Of a stretch of 64,000 nucleotides of DNA, positions 42,673 to 52,958 are shown piece by piece. Under the pieces are notes generated by a model that saw nothing but the letters and a program-made list of their open reading frames with translations, had not been told where the DNA came from and made no database searches. Numbering within the stretch: the first letter of the stretch is position 1; each line of letters opens with the position of its first letter. The DNA lies in assembly GCA_037176885.1 (NCBI GenBank), contig JAWWNJ010000152.1, positions 62,001 through 126,000 on the forward strand, in the 5' to 3' direction. A program made the position numbers and the translations under genes. The stretch comes from Favolaschia claudopus (Eukaryota > Basidiomycota > Agaricomycetes > Agaricales > Mycenaceae).

Positions 42673-44277
42673 TTGACAAAAGTAACCGTTAATCCGACGA
42701 TTGCTTCGCGACCACGTGATATTTCTCCAAGACTTCGAGTTTGAAAAATACGTCGGGATATTCCTTAAACTTACACAAGTTGTTGTGGGCAACCTCTCTT
42801 CCTGAGGCTCTTCAGAGCCAGCGCAATTTTGGCAATAGCTTGAAATTCACCTGTGTCTTTCAACTTCTGCTCATTGTTCAACGGAAATCTTGGCAACTGC
42901 CCTTCCAGACCACTTTCGACTACCTCTAGCTTGCACATGTGATCTATCTAAATGTTTTTGCACACTTGCTTTGGCTAATAAGTGTGGTAAACAAGCCTAC
43001 AATCCGGAAAACTCTTCGGCCCCTTACTTGACCAAACATGGGGAATTACGGAAGCCATGGAGGCCTACTCTGGGATAAAAGTATATTGAATGTGTAGATG
43101 ATAGGGCTGAGCACTGTGATGGATTGGAAATTAACCAAGACTGTAGCTAAATTGTTTGCTCTTAGCGTCTTTGAACGGCCACGCAATATTTGGGTCCGTG
43201 CAGGAGGGACGGTTGAAATTGAACCAGTCCAATGTTGACAAGAGATTGATGCAATCAGAGATTTCGAGCAGTGAGGGACTGAAATGGGTCCTCAAGTATG
43301 ACCTACCGTCCGAGGGCATGTTCTTGAACTTCAAGAAAATTGGAAATGCAGTCATTTATTGCAACAAACAGTGCAAAACAGCTGCAAATTAGAATCTGTT
43401 GAGAGATCAGTTGTGCTTGCTGGATTGGTGCAGGCCTTTGTCGGCTGCCGTTCAAAACATGCAGGAGAACATTCTGATGCATTTAAACCTATTACATACT
43501 GCAATATTCGGACCATACGAGTCGATTCACGGTTACTTTTGTCAATACCGAGTAATCTATCTGTTCTACAAGGTTTGCTGCTGTTTATTCTGTCATTTTC
43601 ACGGGGGAACCTGACGGACCTGACCATGGACCTGATAAGCTCTCCCATGCAGCCTGATCAGGTCCATATCAGCGTGAATCAGGTCATCAGGCTGGGTCAG
43701 AACCTCATAAGGTACATCCGGTTTTTCCGGGTCAGAAAAAAAGGGAGGAAAAATATTTGATTACATAATATATTGGTGTTGCGGCTAGATCCGAATGAGA
43801 AGTCCTCGGCCAGCGAAAATGCAAAAATGTGTCGGATAACACATTTGCGCATTGAAGTGTCCCCGAAATGTGCCAGTACCGTCAAAATTTGACCGAACTT
43901 TGACAGTTTTTTGATGGGAATTACCCGTTTTACGGCTTATGTAACACTTACGTATGGGGGGGTGGGGTGTCGACCAAGCCTTAAGTCAGTTTTCCGACAG
44001 GCCCCCGGTCACTACCTATTCCCCGGGTCGGCCATAGAGTAAAACAACGTCTCAAAAACGGCTTACCTGGGTCAGGAAAATAGAGTAAATCGAGCTGAAA
44101 ACACCCAAGGCTGGTCAGAAATAGAGTAAATCGCGCGCAGCGCGAGAGAAATTTTGAGGTTAGTACCTCATGAGCGGGTGTAAGACAGTGACTTTTCAAC
44201 GCATCGGCTGAAGTTTCCGAGCAGAAATCAAGTCGGAGAGGAACAGATGACAACGAGGAAGTCCCAGGATGGGTGCC
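42673..44277. other. No supported gene
   Basis: Several frames of 60 to 130 codons occur (for example 43359-43760), none recognised. A run of CCTGATCAGGT-like words lies at 43600-43700. Probably decayed repeat DNA. Confidence 0.35.
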
Positions 44278-44460
44278 TGTCAGGGGACTCCACAGCTATG
44301 ACGTCTTCTGACTTGGGCAGAAGTTCTCTGTCTCCAAGACATCATGCTGTGCTCACTTATGTCATATCTTAAGTCACCTCTTGTATATAAGTAGTCCGCT
44401 GGGGATCTCTGATCCCCAGGTTTGTTATCGACTTGGCTCCTGGGCCCTTCTCCCCTTACA
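44278..44460 (-). mobile_element. Solo LTR, second copy (183 bp)
   Basis: The reverse orientation of the LTR at 1594-1778, differing at only a handful of positions. The 5-bp duplication GTGCC is present at 44273-44277 and 44461-44465. The different target sequence proves independent insertion. Confidence 0.92.
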
Positions 44461-44501
44461 GTGCCCCTTGCCGGGGAGCAATTTTACACGAAGGGCAATT
44501 A

Positions 44502-44703
44502 GAGACTTTAAATTTGCGGTAGCCACCGGTGGCTATCGGTGGCTCATTTTTCTCGAGACCGGATGACAGCCTCTGGGTGGACTAGCCACCATTTGCACGA
44601 CCTATTCAGGGGATGCCAGGGTGGCTACCTCGAGCGGGAGGCTCAAAAAAACTATTGCACACGAAGAGCCGCCGATAGCCACCGGTGGCTACCGCAAAGT
44701 CTC
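44502..44703 (+). mobile_element. MITE family 2, copy D (202 bp)
   Basis: Flanked by TA (44500-44501 and 44704-44705), with ends GAGACTTT..GCGGTAGCCACCGG. A 6-bp insertion (AAATTT) splits the left TIR. The interior matches copy E in inverse orientation. Confidence 0.88.
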
Positions 44704-45223
44704 TATTGTCTTGAGTGCCGAATGCCTACAGAAGCACTCGGGTACGTGGATTTACGTGGAAAAGAGGTAATACAAAGTAACAAATCATGGTAGACATGTA
44801 CCCGGGAGTCAATCACAGTAATCTAACAGTCAACTGCATCGAAATACTCGAAATACTGCGCTTGAGCTTCGTGCTCAGCCGCCCTGCGCGTTGTAGGATT
44901 ACAAAAGTCAAAATCTATTTCATTCCCCTCCACAGACTCGTCACTGTTTCAAGTTTCTGGGTTGAAAAATAAATACACAAACACTCTGAAAATATACATA
45001 AGTATCAGCCTCTCATACCTTGTGTAGTTGCGGTGTTTCTTGAGGGAAAGTCGCAACCACTGAGAGTCTTGATGTTGAGAGTTGTTACTTAGACCAAGGA
45101 GTTGAGCCAGTAAAACTCTGCGTATTCAAGAATGTAGAACTACAATGTAACTAGAAGTATTTATACTAACTACGGGACAGAGAAGGAGCCGAGAACTGAC
45201 TCCTAATGAGTCCTAATGAGTAG

Positions 45224-45436
45224 CTATGAGTTTCTTACTAAGTAAACGAGTAGAAAGAATCGTAAAGTACACTGCGTCTGTGCTGCGGCTTGACTGCGGC
45301 ACAGTTTTGATGGGAGCCAGCGGAAGGTTCGGCACCGCGGGCACGTGGCGATCCTTACATACCTGCGCATTCTGCAGTAATCTATTGAAGGATTCGAGCC
45401 GAAGGATGTAACATTCGAGTTTGACTGAGAATCCAC
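45224..45436 (-). pseudogene. Copia gag start, relic
   Basis: The minus-strand frame MDSQSNSNVTSFGSNPSIDY lies about 130 bp downstream (in element orientation) of a primer-binding site at 45568-45577 and an LTR relic, the place of a copia gag start. The frame is lost after about 70 codons. Only the 5' end of the element remains. Confidence 0.45.
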
Positions 45437-45567
45437 GGCAAGTTCCGAATTTGACAGGCAGGATCAGTCGGAATTGTGAGGATCAGAAAGGATCAATTGG
45501 CTATGTCTAGCCGAGACATAGCCAACCGGTTAATGAGCCTAGGTCTTCAGAGAGCTAGCGCTCGGTC

Positions 45568-45577
45568 GCCCATAACC
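45568..45577 (-). other. Primer-binding site of a copia relic
   Basis: Minus-strand GGTTATGGGC directly follows the LTR end ATTCTGTTA. It is identical to the site at 7528-7537, the tRNA-Met hemivirus type. Confidence 0.6.
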
Positions 45578-45918
45578 TAACAGAATCTGAAAATGTGCAG
45601 AAGGCACAGTAACCTCAGTCTCCCGCAGTAAGTTGGATAAAAGACTATATTAGAGACTTTGCGGAAGCCACCGGTGGCTATTTGTGGCTCTTCGTGTGCA
45701 ATAGTTTTTTGAGCCTCCCGCTAGAGTTAGCCACCCTAGCATCCCGTGAATAGGTAGTACAAATAGTGGCTAATCCACCCAGAGGCTGTCATCCGGTCCC
45801 GGGAAAAATTAGCCACCAATAGCCACCAGTGGCTACCGCAAAGTCTCTATTAAATACCTGAAAATGTGCAGAAGGCACAGTAGCTACAAAATGAGTAAAT
45901 ACAGGCAATGTAAGACTT
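45578..45918 (-). repeat. Copia LTR relic related to 3030-3338, interrupted
   Basis: The inverse of the LTR at 3030-3338 can be followed from TAACAGAATCTGAAAATG through both repeated blocks and into ATGAGTAAATACA. It is interrupted by the MITE at 45653-45847 and cut by the hAT-like element at 45919. CpG sites of the better copy are TpG or CpA here. Confidence 0.78.
45653..45847 (-). mobile_element. MITE family 2, copy E (195 bp)
   Basis: GAGACTTTGCGG ends with inverse CCGCAAAGTCTC, TA on both sides, interior inverse to copy D. It lies inside the copia LTR relic; the other LTR copy at 3262 shows the uninterrupted site. Confidence 0.9.
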
Positions 45919-46468
45919 CAGTGATGTGCCTAAGGCCTTAGTTTACGACCCCCCGGCACGCTAAGCCCTTAGGGCTTAGCATAGGGCTTAGGGCTTAGGC
46001 TGTCTAAGGGCTTAGAGGGCTTAGACACCTTAAAAAGGAAACATTTTTAAAAGAATGTTTTTTTATTTCCTGACACTTCTCCATTTCTTCCCTGAGTGCC
46101 TAAGTATGTAGTATTCCCTACCCCACTGCTTTTTGACTTCAGATTCTTACTTGTCAACACAAAATTATTCTGGACTCACCTATAGTCAACAACTATTATT
46201 AACAAGTGTGTGGACATCAAAGCCTGGTTGTTGGCCGGATGCCCCGAGGGCCCCCTGTACGTGCATCGGCAGGCATTTTAAGACCTTGCAGACTCGGTTG
46301 TGCCCCGGCAATCAATGGCTCAGCTGTTTATGTCAGCAGCACGTGGGTCTCTAAGGCCTTAGCAGTAAATTTCGAAAATCTAGCTGCACGCTAAGCCCTA
46401 TCATAAGGCTTAGGCTAAGGCCTTAGGGCTTAGAGCCCTCTAGGCCTTAGGGCTTAGGCACAACACTG
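45919..46468. mobile_element. hAT-like element, 550 bp, with TTAGGGC repeats
   Basis: The ends CAGTGATGTGCCTAAGGCC and the inverse of CAGTGTTGTGCCTAAGCCC resemble hAT termini. ATGTAAG occurs on both sides, on the left separated from the end by four bases (ACTT), so the target duplication is imperfect. Subterminal arrays of GGGCTTAG in both orientations are prominent. Confidence 0.55.
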
Positions 46469-47411
46469 ATGTAAGTAAGTGCAGGAAATGCGTATCAGGC
46501 CGTATAAGGGCTGTCAGGGCATAAGGGCCTGCCGCGGGTCCGGCAGGACGGCTTGATGACAACAGTGGGAAAAATAAAATAGAAAATAAAATAATAATAA
46601 TAAATGATCACGTGATGACAAAGGTTTCCTTTGTTTCAACCTCATCATTGCGAACTCTCGAATGTTGGTTGCACATAATCCGATTTTATCTGCTTAAGTA
46701 AAGCCGACGCATAGTATGGCTTTACAAGAGACTCGGAAGCAGGCAAAGCTGGACGCGTGCAAGATATTCGAGCTATATGAGCCCCTGCTTTTGGGTGTAC
46801 TTTCCCCAGAGGACAATCCCGTTGACGCCAGTTGCGCAGCCTTCGCTCAGGCTTATGCGGGTAACACCGCTGCGGATATCATAGAGCTCTGCCATCAGGT
46901 GCAGAAAGTGCGGTGTGTAAGTTAATCTGGGCGCCGTCCGCAGTCATGAATCTTTAGGCGAATACTAGAGATCGCAATGCAGAGATGCGGCAAGTTAGAT
47001 TGTGGATTAAGCAATGCTCTGATAGCCACCAGCAGAGTGGCGAAGACGAAGCAGAGGCGGAATCGAGAACCGTTTTGCTGTTCGAAGCAATGTAACCAGC
47101 GGTTGTCACTTACAGCAGACATAAAGTAGCAATTCCTGTAAATAATGGCACATCGGCAATCACCAATTTTTTAGAAAACGCTATTGACCCAACACCTTCC
47201 CAGTGAGTTTAGAATGGCGGTGCACCGACGCCATCTACAAGGCCGATGTGCTAGGCGAGAGAAAGAAGTCATAAGAGCCAGACTTTCTTCCGGCACTACT
47301 GAGGAATGTAATCCAATCAGTGTTGGCTGCAGGATGCCCCTGAATGGTGATGGGAAGGCCGTGATATCCTGAAAGCTCAATGGAGACCTCCCTGTGAGAG
47401 AACCGACAGCT
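46469..47411. other. No firm gene; short frame at 46716-46925
   Basis: A 69-codon frame starting MALQETRKQAKLDACKIFEL is followed by a donor-like GTGTGTAAG at about 46914 and could be a first exon. Nothing downstream can be joined with confidence. No family is recognised. Confidence 0.3.
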
Positions 47412-47413
47412 TA

Positions 47414-47677
47414 CTGTAGTATTTCGTTCAATTCGTAAGGTCACAGGTCACAGACCCCAAATCCTACGAAAATTTTCGCAAGTCACAGCGTCACAAAGGG
47501 GTCCTACGAAAGGTTTCCCTCTGTGACTCGGATTTTGGCGCATTTCTGGGCCAAAAAAGGGGTAAAAAAACGAAATTTTTCGTAAGTCACAGGGTCACAA
47601 AGCTTCCTTACGAAAGGGTAAATTCGTAAGGGGTGTCACACCCAAAACCGGCTTACGAATTGAACGAAATACTACAG
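47414..47677. mobile_element. MITE, 264 bp
   Basis: Ends CTGTAGTATTTCGTTCAATT and the exact inverse, flanked by TA. Internal blocks CCTACGAAA and GTCACAGNGTCACAA are repeated. Related ends occur at 49675-49697 and in the 13342 hairpin. Confidence 0.88.
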
Positions 47678-47679
47678 TA

Positions 47680-48751
47680 CTTGAGGACCCCCTTCGCCCA
47701 CGCCAGCGGCCAGACGTTCGGCGATGATGCAAACCGTCGTCGAGATACGTTCCACCACTGTTACAAGCTCGACAAGGCGCCAACAAGATGAACGGAGCGA
47801 GCTTGCGGCCGCGACTTGATTCAGAGGGGACGATATACGGACTGCAAAACAAATTCGGAAGGGGATCGAATTCGGTGCGATAAGGGTTCCATTGTGCTTA
47901 CACTTCAGTCTGAAGCCTGTCCGTGGAGGGATGTTTGTGACCCTCCAATGACAAGCTGAGATTCAACTGCTATACGGGAGGTGTGAGAACTAGTACTGTC
48001 CCTGGCGCATGTAAGGATGGGCTTACTGCGGATAGTTCCTGACAGACTCTTAAATGTGTAGAGTCGCATTGGGCAGCCTGCCGGATGTTGAGCGAAGACG
48101 CCCATGGCAATGATGAGTGCGGTGCCTACGGCAAGAGACAGGTCTTCCAGAAATCTATGAGACTGGGAAACTAGGTCAGGGATGGGATGGATGAGATGAT
48201 CAGACGCCTCACCAATGTCTCATTCGGACTGCCCATGAGGCGGCAAGGAAAGAGGGAGATAATACGCTCCGGTGACGTGGCTTACCTCGAGATATAACGC
48301 TTTGGCCCGAATTTCGTGATGTTTTGTTACGAAGCACATAAGTATAAATTGTTTGGAAGGCTCAATAGACTTTGAGCAGCTAAATATCCCTAATATGCAC
48401 AAATTCTATGTCATTGAAAGGAAGAAGTGAGCAAACCGAGGGGAAGTAAAGTCCGCATACTGGGGGAAAATTCCATCAATTTTGATAGAGCAGGGTTCCC
48501 TTTGGGATGGCATACGCGTCGCCGACGGCCCGACGCAGTGTCTCACATCTGCAAAGTAGAGCGTGACTTGTACATGTCACCGCAAGCGATGTAGTTGGAT
48601 TCAGCTAGAAAATTTCATAAATGACTCAGAATGTCCTCCCTTTCTTACCCAGCATTTACGGAGAATTTACAGCTCAGCGGGGGGCAAGAAACAAGAAAAA
48701 TTGGGTTTGAGCGGAACTTTCTTGATTTCAGGTGGGTTTGCCTGTAAGATA
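47680..48751. other. No supported gene
   Basis: Sequence on both sides of the MITE has short frames without recognisable domains. Confidence 0.35.
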
Positions 48752-49436
48752 CAGTGGTGGCAAATAGAAATTGCCGTGGCTTCTTGGCCAAAATCTTGCT
48801 GTATACTTCACGGAATGACCTGAAATAAGATGTAGAGATAAATATATGATACCTCTGTACTGCTTAGAACACTCAGCTATATATTATGCCCTGACAATGC
48901 ATCAATAACAGGACAGTTTCTGATTATCGCCATATCTGGAAAGACTCAATGTATCCTCAGCAAAAAAAGTGTCATAATAGGATGAAAGTACTTGAAAAAC
49001 AGTCCTAGTTTCTACTTTGGTTGAATGGAATTGACCCTCATTTGAGCTCACAACAGCCGCTCAGAGTTGGCTATTTTCACACAAAATAGCTGAAAATGCA
49101 GAGAAAATAGCTAAAATGACCAACTTCGCGCGGCCGTTGTGAGCTCAAATGAGGGTCAATTCCAGTCAATCAAAGTGAGAACCAGCATTGTTTTTCAAGT
49201 ACTTTTATCCTATTATGACACCTTTTTGCTGAGGGTACATTGTGTTTTTCCGGATATGGCAAAAATCGGGAACCATCCATTATTGATGCATTCTCAGTGC
49301 ATGATATATTGCTGAGTGTTCTAGGAGGTACAGAAGTATCACATACCCATCTTTACATCTTATTTGAGGTCATTCGGTGAAGCATACAGCAAGATTTTTA
49401 CCAAAAAGCCACGGCAATTTCTATTTGCCACCACTG
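48752..49436. mobile_element. Foldback element, 685 bp, arms about 330 bp
   Basis: Nearly the whole element is an imperfect inverted repeat. It starts CAGTGGTGGCAAATAGAAAT and ends with the inverse, with TA on both sides (48750-48751 and 49437-49438). The arms remain similar through AATTGACCCTCATTTGAGCT near the centre. There is no coding capacity. Confidence 0.93.
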
Positions 49437-50166
49437 TACACGGAAAATGAGCCGAAATGAGGTGAAATTAGAGCTACCCGAACCGTATTCAAGGCTCAAC
49501 CCTCAAAAGCACTTCGGAACCCCATTTTATGGAAGGAAAACCTATGTGAGCCAAAAATTCGATTTTGGGCAATTTTTCGCTGATTTTGTGACTTTTTTTA
49601 GACATTCATAAGAGGGCTCGGTGACCTGTGACAGGTGCAAAAATATTTGTAAAAAATTGGGCCTGTGACGCGTGACATACGAATTGAATGAAATGGTACA
49701 GTAATATTAATGTCTGAGTGTGGGCGAAGGAAGATAGACGCGTCAAGTCACAGATCATTTCTGACTTGACGCGTCGCCTTGACAACGTAGCGACTTCAAG
49801 CTTTTGAAGCCTTGCAGAAACTGAATTGCGAGGACAAGTCTGGAATGCATTTATTCGCAATTGTATCTACTGAATTGGAGTTCCCGACTGCATCGGGAGG
49901 GCGGGACTGCGTCGGCGACGCGTTGCGCTCGCAAACGGACTTGAGCAAGTCGTCTGACAGCGTGTGATGCATATTTGATGCCCGAGATCCGAGGCCACGT
50001 GCCTGGCACCAGCGTCGGGGGGATAAGTAGCGTTTAGTGTTTCTCTCCAAAAAGAAAAATTCCAATGCTTGAAACTGCGTAGTGTATTGGATGAGACCCT
50101 TCCCAGTACCTGGTGTGAAAATTCCCGGAATTTGTGGATTGAATTAGTAAGAAAGAATTCAGTAAG
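49437..50166. other. MITE remnant and unassigned sequence
   Basis: At 49610-49697 a fragment ends ACGAATTGAATGAAATGGTACAG(TA), like the right end of the MITE at 47414. The rest has short frames only (for example 49796-50065). Confidence 0.4.
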
Positions 50167-50812
50167 CATCAAGTTTTGTAACAAGTCTCCTCAAGTTACA
50201 AGCACTTTGTCACCAGTGCCGGGGCTCAGGGAATGCTTTGAGCAACTTCAGAAAAAATTACCAGGCTTTGTAACTACCAGTGTTTTGGATCTGCTTACCA
50301 CAATCCAGTGAGTATATGCTTTAGCTGTCAAAATTAATAATCCAGAAAAAACAGGGCCGCTAAGTCACTCCAACCAGATTCATCAGGAGCAGAAGAGTTT
50401 TGAAGGTGAATATGAGGGCGGTTACTGAGGTGGTTCTGAGGTTCATCAACTGGTTACCCAAATCGGGCGAAAAACTGCTCGAGCCAGTAATGTTGCCCGA
50501 ATGAATTTTAGCGGTTGTTCACGTAAGAACAATTTTCGTCTCCGTAACGCATAACAGCAACTTTTTCGGCCCAAAAAGGCAAGAAAGAGTCAAATATTTT
50601 CCGGAGCACCATATATGGTAATTTTCTCTTGATTGCCAGCCGGTGAACAATGTGTCCAGTGAACAATTGGGCTAACGCGTAACACCCAGTGAACAACCGG
50701 TCGGAATAGTACAGTAGCTACTGTATATGGATGAATTGGACGTATTCAACTAGGATATTGAATTCCCATTCGCACTGAAGCAAGCTGGACCATTGTCCAC
50801 ATATGTCCCAAT
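50167..50812 (-). repeat. Repeat family R, copy 2 (inverted)
   Basis: Inverse of copy 1 from the ATCAAGTTTTG end to the GGACCATTGTCCACATATG end. About 230 bp bounded by CGGTTGTTCAC and its inverse (50511-50703) are extra relative to copy 1 and probably a nested element; copy 3 contains the same extra part. Confidence 0.7.
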
Positions 50813-51922
50813 TTGGTAATTGATACTGTCACGTCAGTTTTCATCGAGACATCCTGGGATTGTGTAAGCATTGCAAGAAGGTAATCTACAAACGGACTGG
50901 AGCAAAACTTCAAAAAAAAAGTGGGTTTCCGTGTTTTGCACAGCGATTTCCCGCTTTTGATTGCGGATCACTCGGACCGGTGGCTGTGCAGCAGCAGCAT
51001 CAATGTCGCTTGGTCATTGCCGATCTCTTGGTTAAGAGATTTCACTTTCAGTGTTGGCCGTAAGGGATAAGGCCTTAACTGCGTTAAGGGTTATTAAGGC
51101 CTTATCATAACCCTTAGAGCAACGGCCGCCGAGCTTATAAGATCTTAAGGTCTCGGGCCGCTGCTCCGGCTATTGATTGATTGATCGCCGGGGAAGCTTG
51201 GCTAGGCTTTTATCTTGATCTCTCCCGCCATGTCCAGTCCAATGCAGGCTCATTTCATTCAGTGAGTTCAGACTACCAACCAAACTGCAGCCAGATTTTC
51301 CCCTACATATTGTAAAGGATGCGTAGAACATGAGAGGGAATTGTTGGTAGAAGCCGGCATCTACGACAGCGTGGATTGGCAGCATGGGCAGTCATTTCGT
51401 GACAGCGCGTAATACTCATCAAGTCTTGCCGAGAATTTTACGTTGAATTTTATTTTGCATAAGAGCAGGGTCCGTAGAAGGCACCCAATATTCCTGGATG
51501 GACCATATCCTCGGGGGTGGCAATTTCGAATGTGCATGCCCATACGCCTCAAAATCTGCACTCGAGGACGCTGCGGCAGTGCGAGCCCAATTTTGGGAAC
51601 AGCTTGCATTTGTTGCCGACAACGCTGACTCTATTCGTACCACGAAGACTGGTTTGAGGGCTTCCACTCGAATTTTAGAGGTTGTTGACACTATCATGGC
51701 TGCACATAGGCATTTTGTGGGTGATATTAAGACCTCTTGACTGTGCGAAAATACTTCCCAAAAAGGAAATTAAGCTCATACTGTAGCCTTCTGTATGACT
51801 GAAACGTAACGCGTAACGGAGGCCTGTTTCTGCTGACAAACCACCCATATATGGTAAGTCACCTTAAGCTTCCTTAAAAGGGTGATTTGTAAGCTGTTTC
51901 AGCCGACGACGACGTACCGGTT
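50813..51922. other. No firm gene; frame at 51498-51740
   Basis: A plus-strand frame of 80 codons (with FWEQLAFVADNADSIRTTKT and RASTRILEVVDTIMAAHRHF) looks protein-like but matches no family I know and has no upstream exon I can define. Short palindromes built on AAGGCCTTA lie at 51060-51120. Confidence 0.3.
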
Positions 51923-52145
51923 AAACATGTTGGGTATGTGGACAATGGTCCACATAGGAGGGTAAGCTTGCTTCAGTGCGAATGGGAATTCAATATCCTA
52001 GTTGAATACGTCCAATTCATCCATATACAGTAGCTACTGTACTATTCCGACCGGTTGTTCACTGGGTGTTACGCGTTAGCCCAATTGTTCACTGGACACT
52101 TTGTTCACCGGCTGGCAATCAAGAGAAAATTACCATATATGGTGC
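51923..52145 (+). repeat. Repeat family R, copy 3 (truncated)
   Basis: AACATGTTGGGTATGTGGAC through CAGTAGCTACTG and into the CGGTTGTTCACTGGG part. It has no TIR element at GTCCACATAGGAGGG, giving the empty site for 34691-35215. It is cut at about 52145 by a MITE fragment. Confidence 0.75.
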
Positions 52146-52227
52146 TCGCCACCATATGCCGTAGCCGCTCTACAGCGCATGCCGTGAGAGCCACTGGGTG
52201 GCTACCGGTGGCTCTGCGCAAAGTCTC
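52146..52227 (-). mobile_element. MITE fragment F, intermediate between families 1 and 2
   Basis: Only the right end remains: GTAGCCGCTCTACAGCGCAT, GAGCCACTGGGTGGCTACCG, then GCGCAAAGTCTC and TA. The first part parallels family 1 and the tip parallels family 2, linking both. Confidence 0.65.
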
Positions 52228-52619
52228 TAGTTCTGCCTTGATTCCATATGAGATATAGTCTAGGAGAGCTGTATTAGCACTCCTGTTAGTTTAGAATGCT
52301 TGATTTCAGCTGAGGAAAGCACTAACCTCCAAGTTTGCGCTAATTTACAGCCAACCGGCATTAGCCGAAGCAATTTTGATTTCGTCCGTTTCTCCACCTT
52401 TTTACTCCTTTGAAGCGCGTAGGTCGATGAGACGAAGGTCAAGAATATGATAGTAGGTCCAAAATCTTAAATAACGTGTGCTATGAGCTACATCGACGCG
52501 TCGTGTTTTGATGATTATGTAATAAGCGGACCTCCAACCGCGGATCAAAGGAAACTGACAGACCACAACACACCGCGGGTACGAGGACTTTTGTGTTGTT
52601 ACAAGAGACTAAGGCTTTT
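52228..52619. other. No supported gene
   Basis: Sequence between the MITE fragment and the fragment at 52620. No feature seen. Confidence 0.35.
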
Positions 52620-52958
52620 CTAGTGCCGAAAACGCGTTTTCCCGGCCGAGGGATTTCCCTCTGGAGAAGGGAAAACAATGACCCACCGTGGGAATCTCGA
52701 CCTTTTTGCCATCACCCTCGGAATGGAGAAGTTCCCCCAGAGGTTGCGTCCGGAATCGAGGTCGTAATAAGCCCATTTCTCGCCAGACAGGCAGTTGGCG
52801 TTGAGAATGCGGGCGAAGTCGGCGTATCCCCACGGCATGTCCTTGAAACGATTGGCGGGGTCGTTAAGGAGGTAATTGAAAAGGATGTACACGCGGACGA
52901 GAACCGCGGGAACAACGTGGCTGGTATCGAGGTCCGGGTCGCGAAGGAGGAAGCCTCA
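52620..52958 (-). pseudogene. Unknown protein fragment
   Basis: The minus-strand frame reads FLLRDPDLDTSHVVPAVLVR, NDPANRFKDMPWGYADFARI and SGEKWAYYDLDSGRNLWGNF. The text is clearly protein-like (aromatic and acidic patterns), but I cannot name the family. There is no start codon in context upstream, and the frame ends without a recognisable C-terminus, so it is probably an exon or a relic. Confidence 0.4.

Noticed and set aside
44381..44566. 61-codon frame starting MYISSPLGISDPQVCY
   Set aside because: It is the solo LTR read as protein; the same text appears antisense in the LTR at 1594.
45955..46030. Telomere-like TTAGGGC repeats
   Set aside because: The repeats have an added C, occur in both orientations at the sub-ends of a hAT-like element and are not a terminal array.
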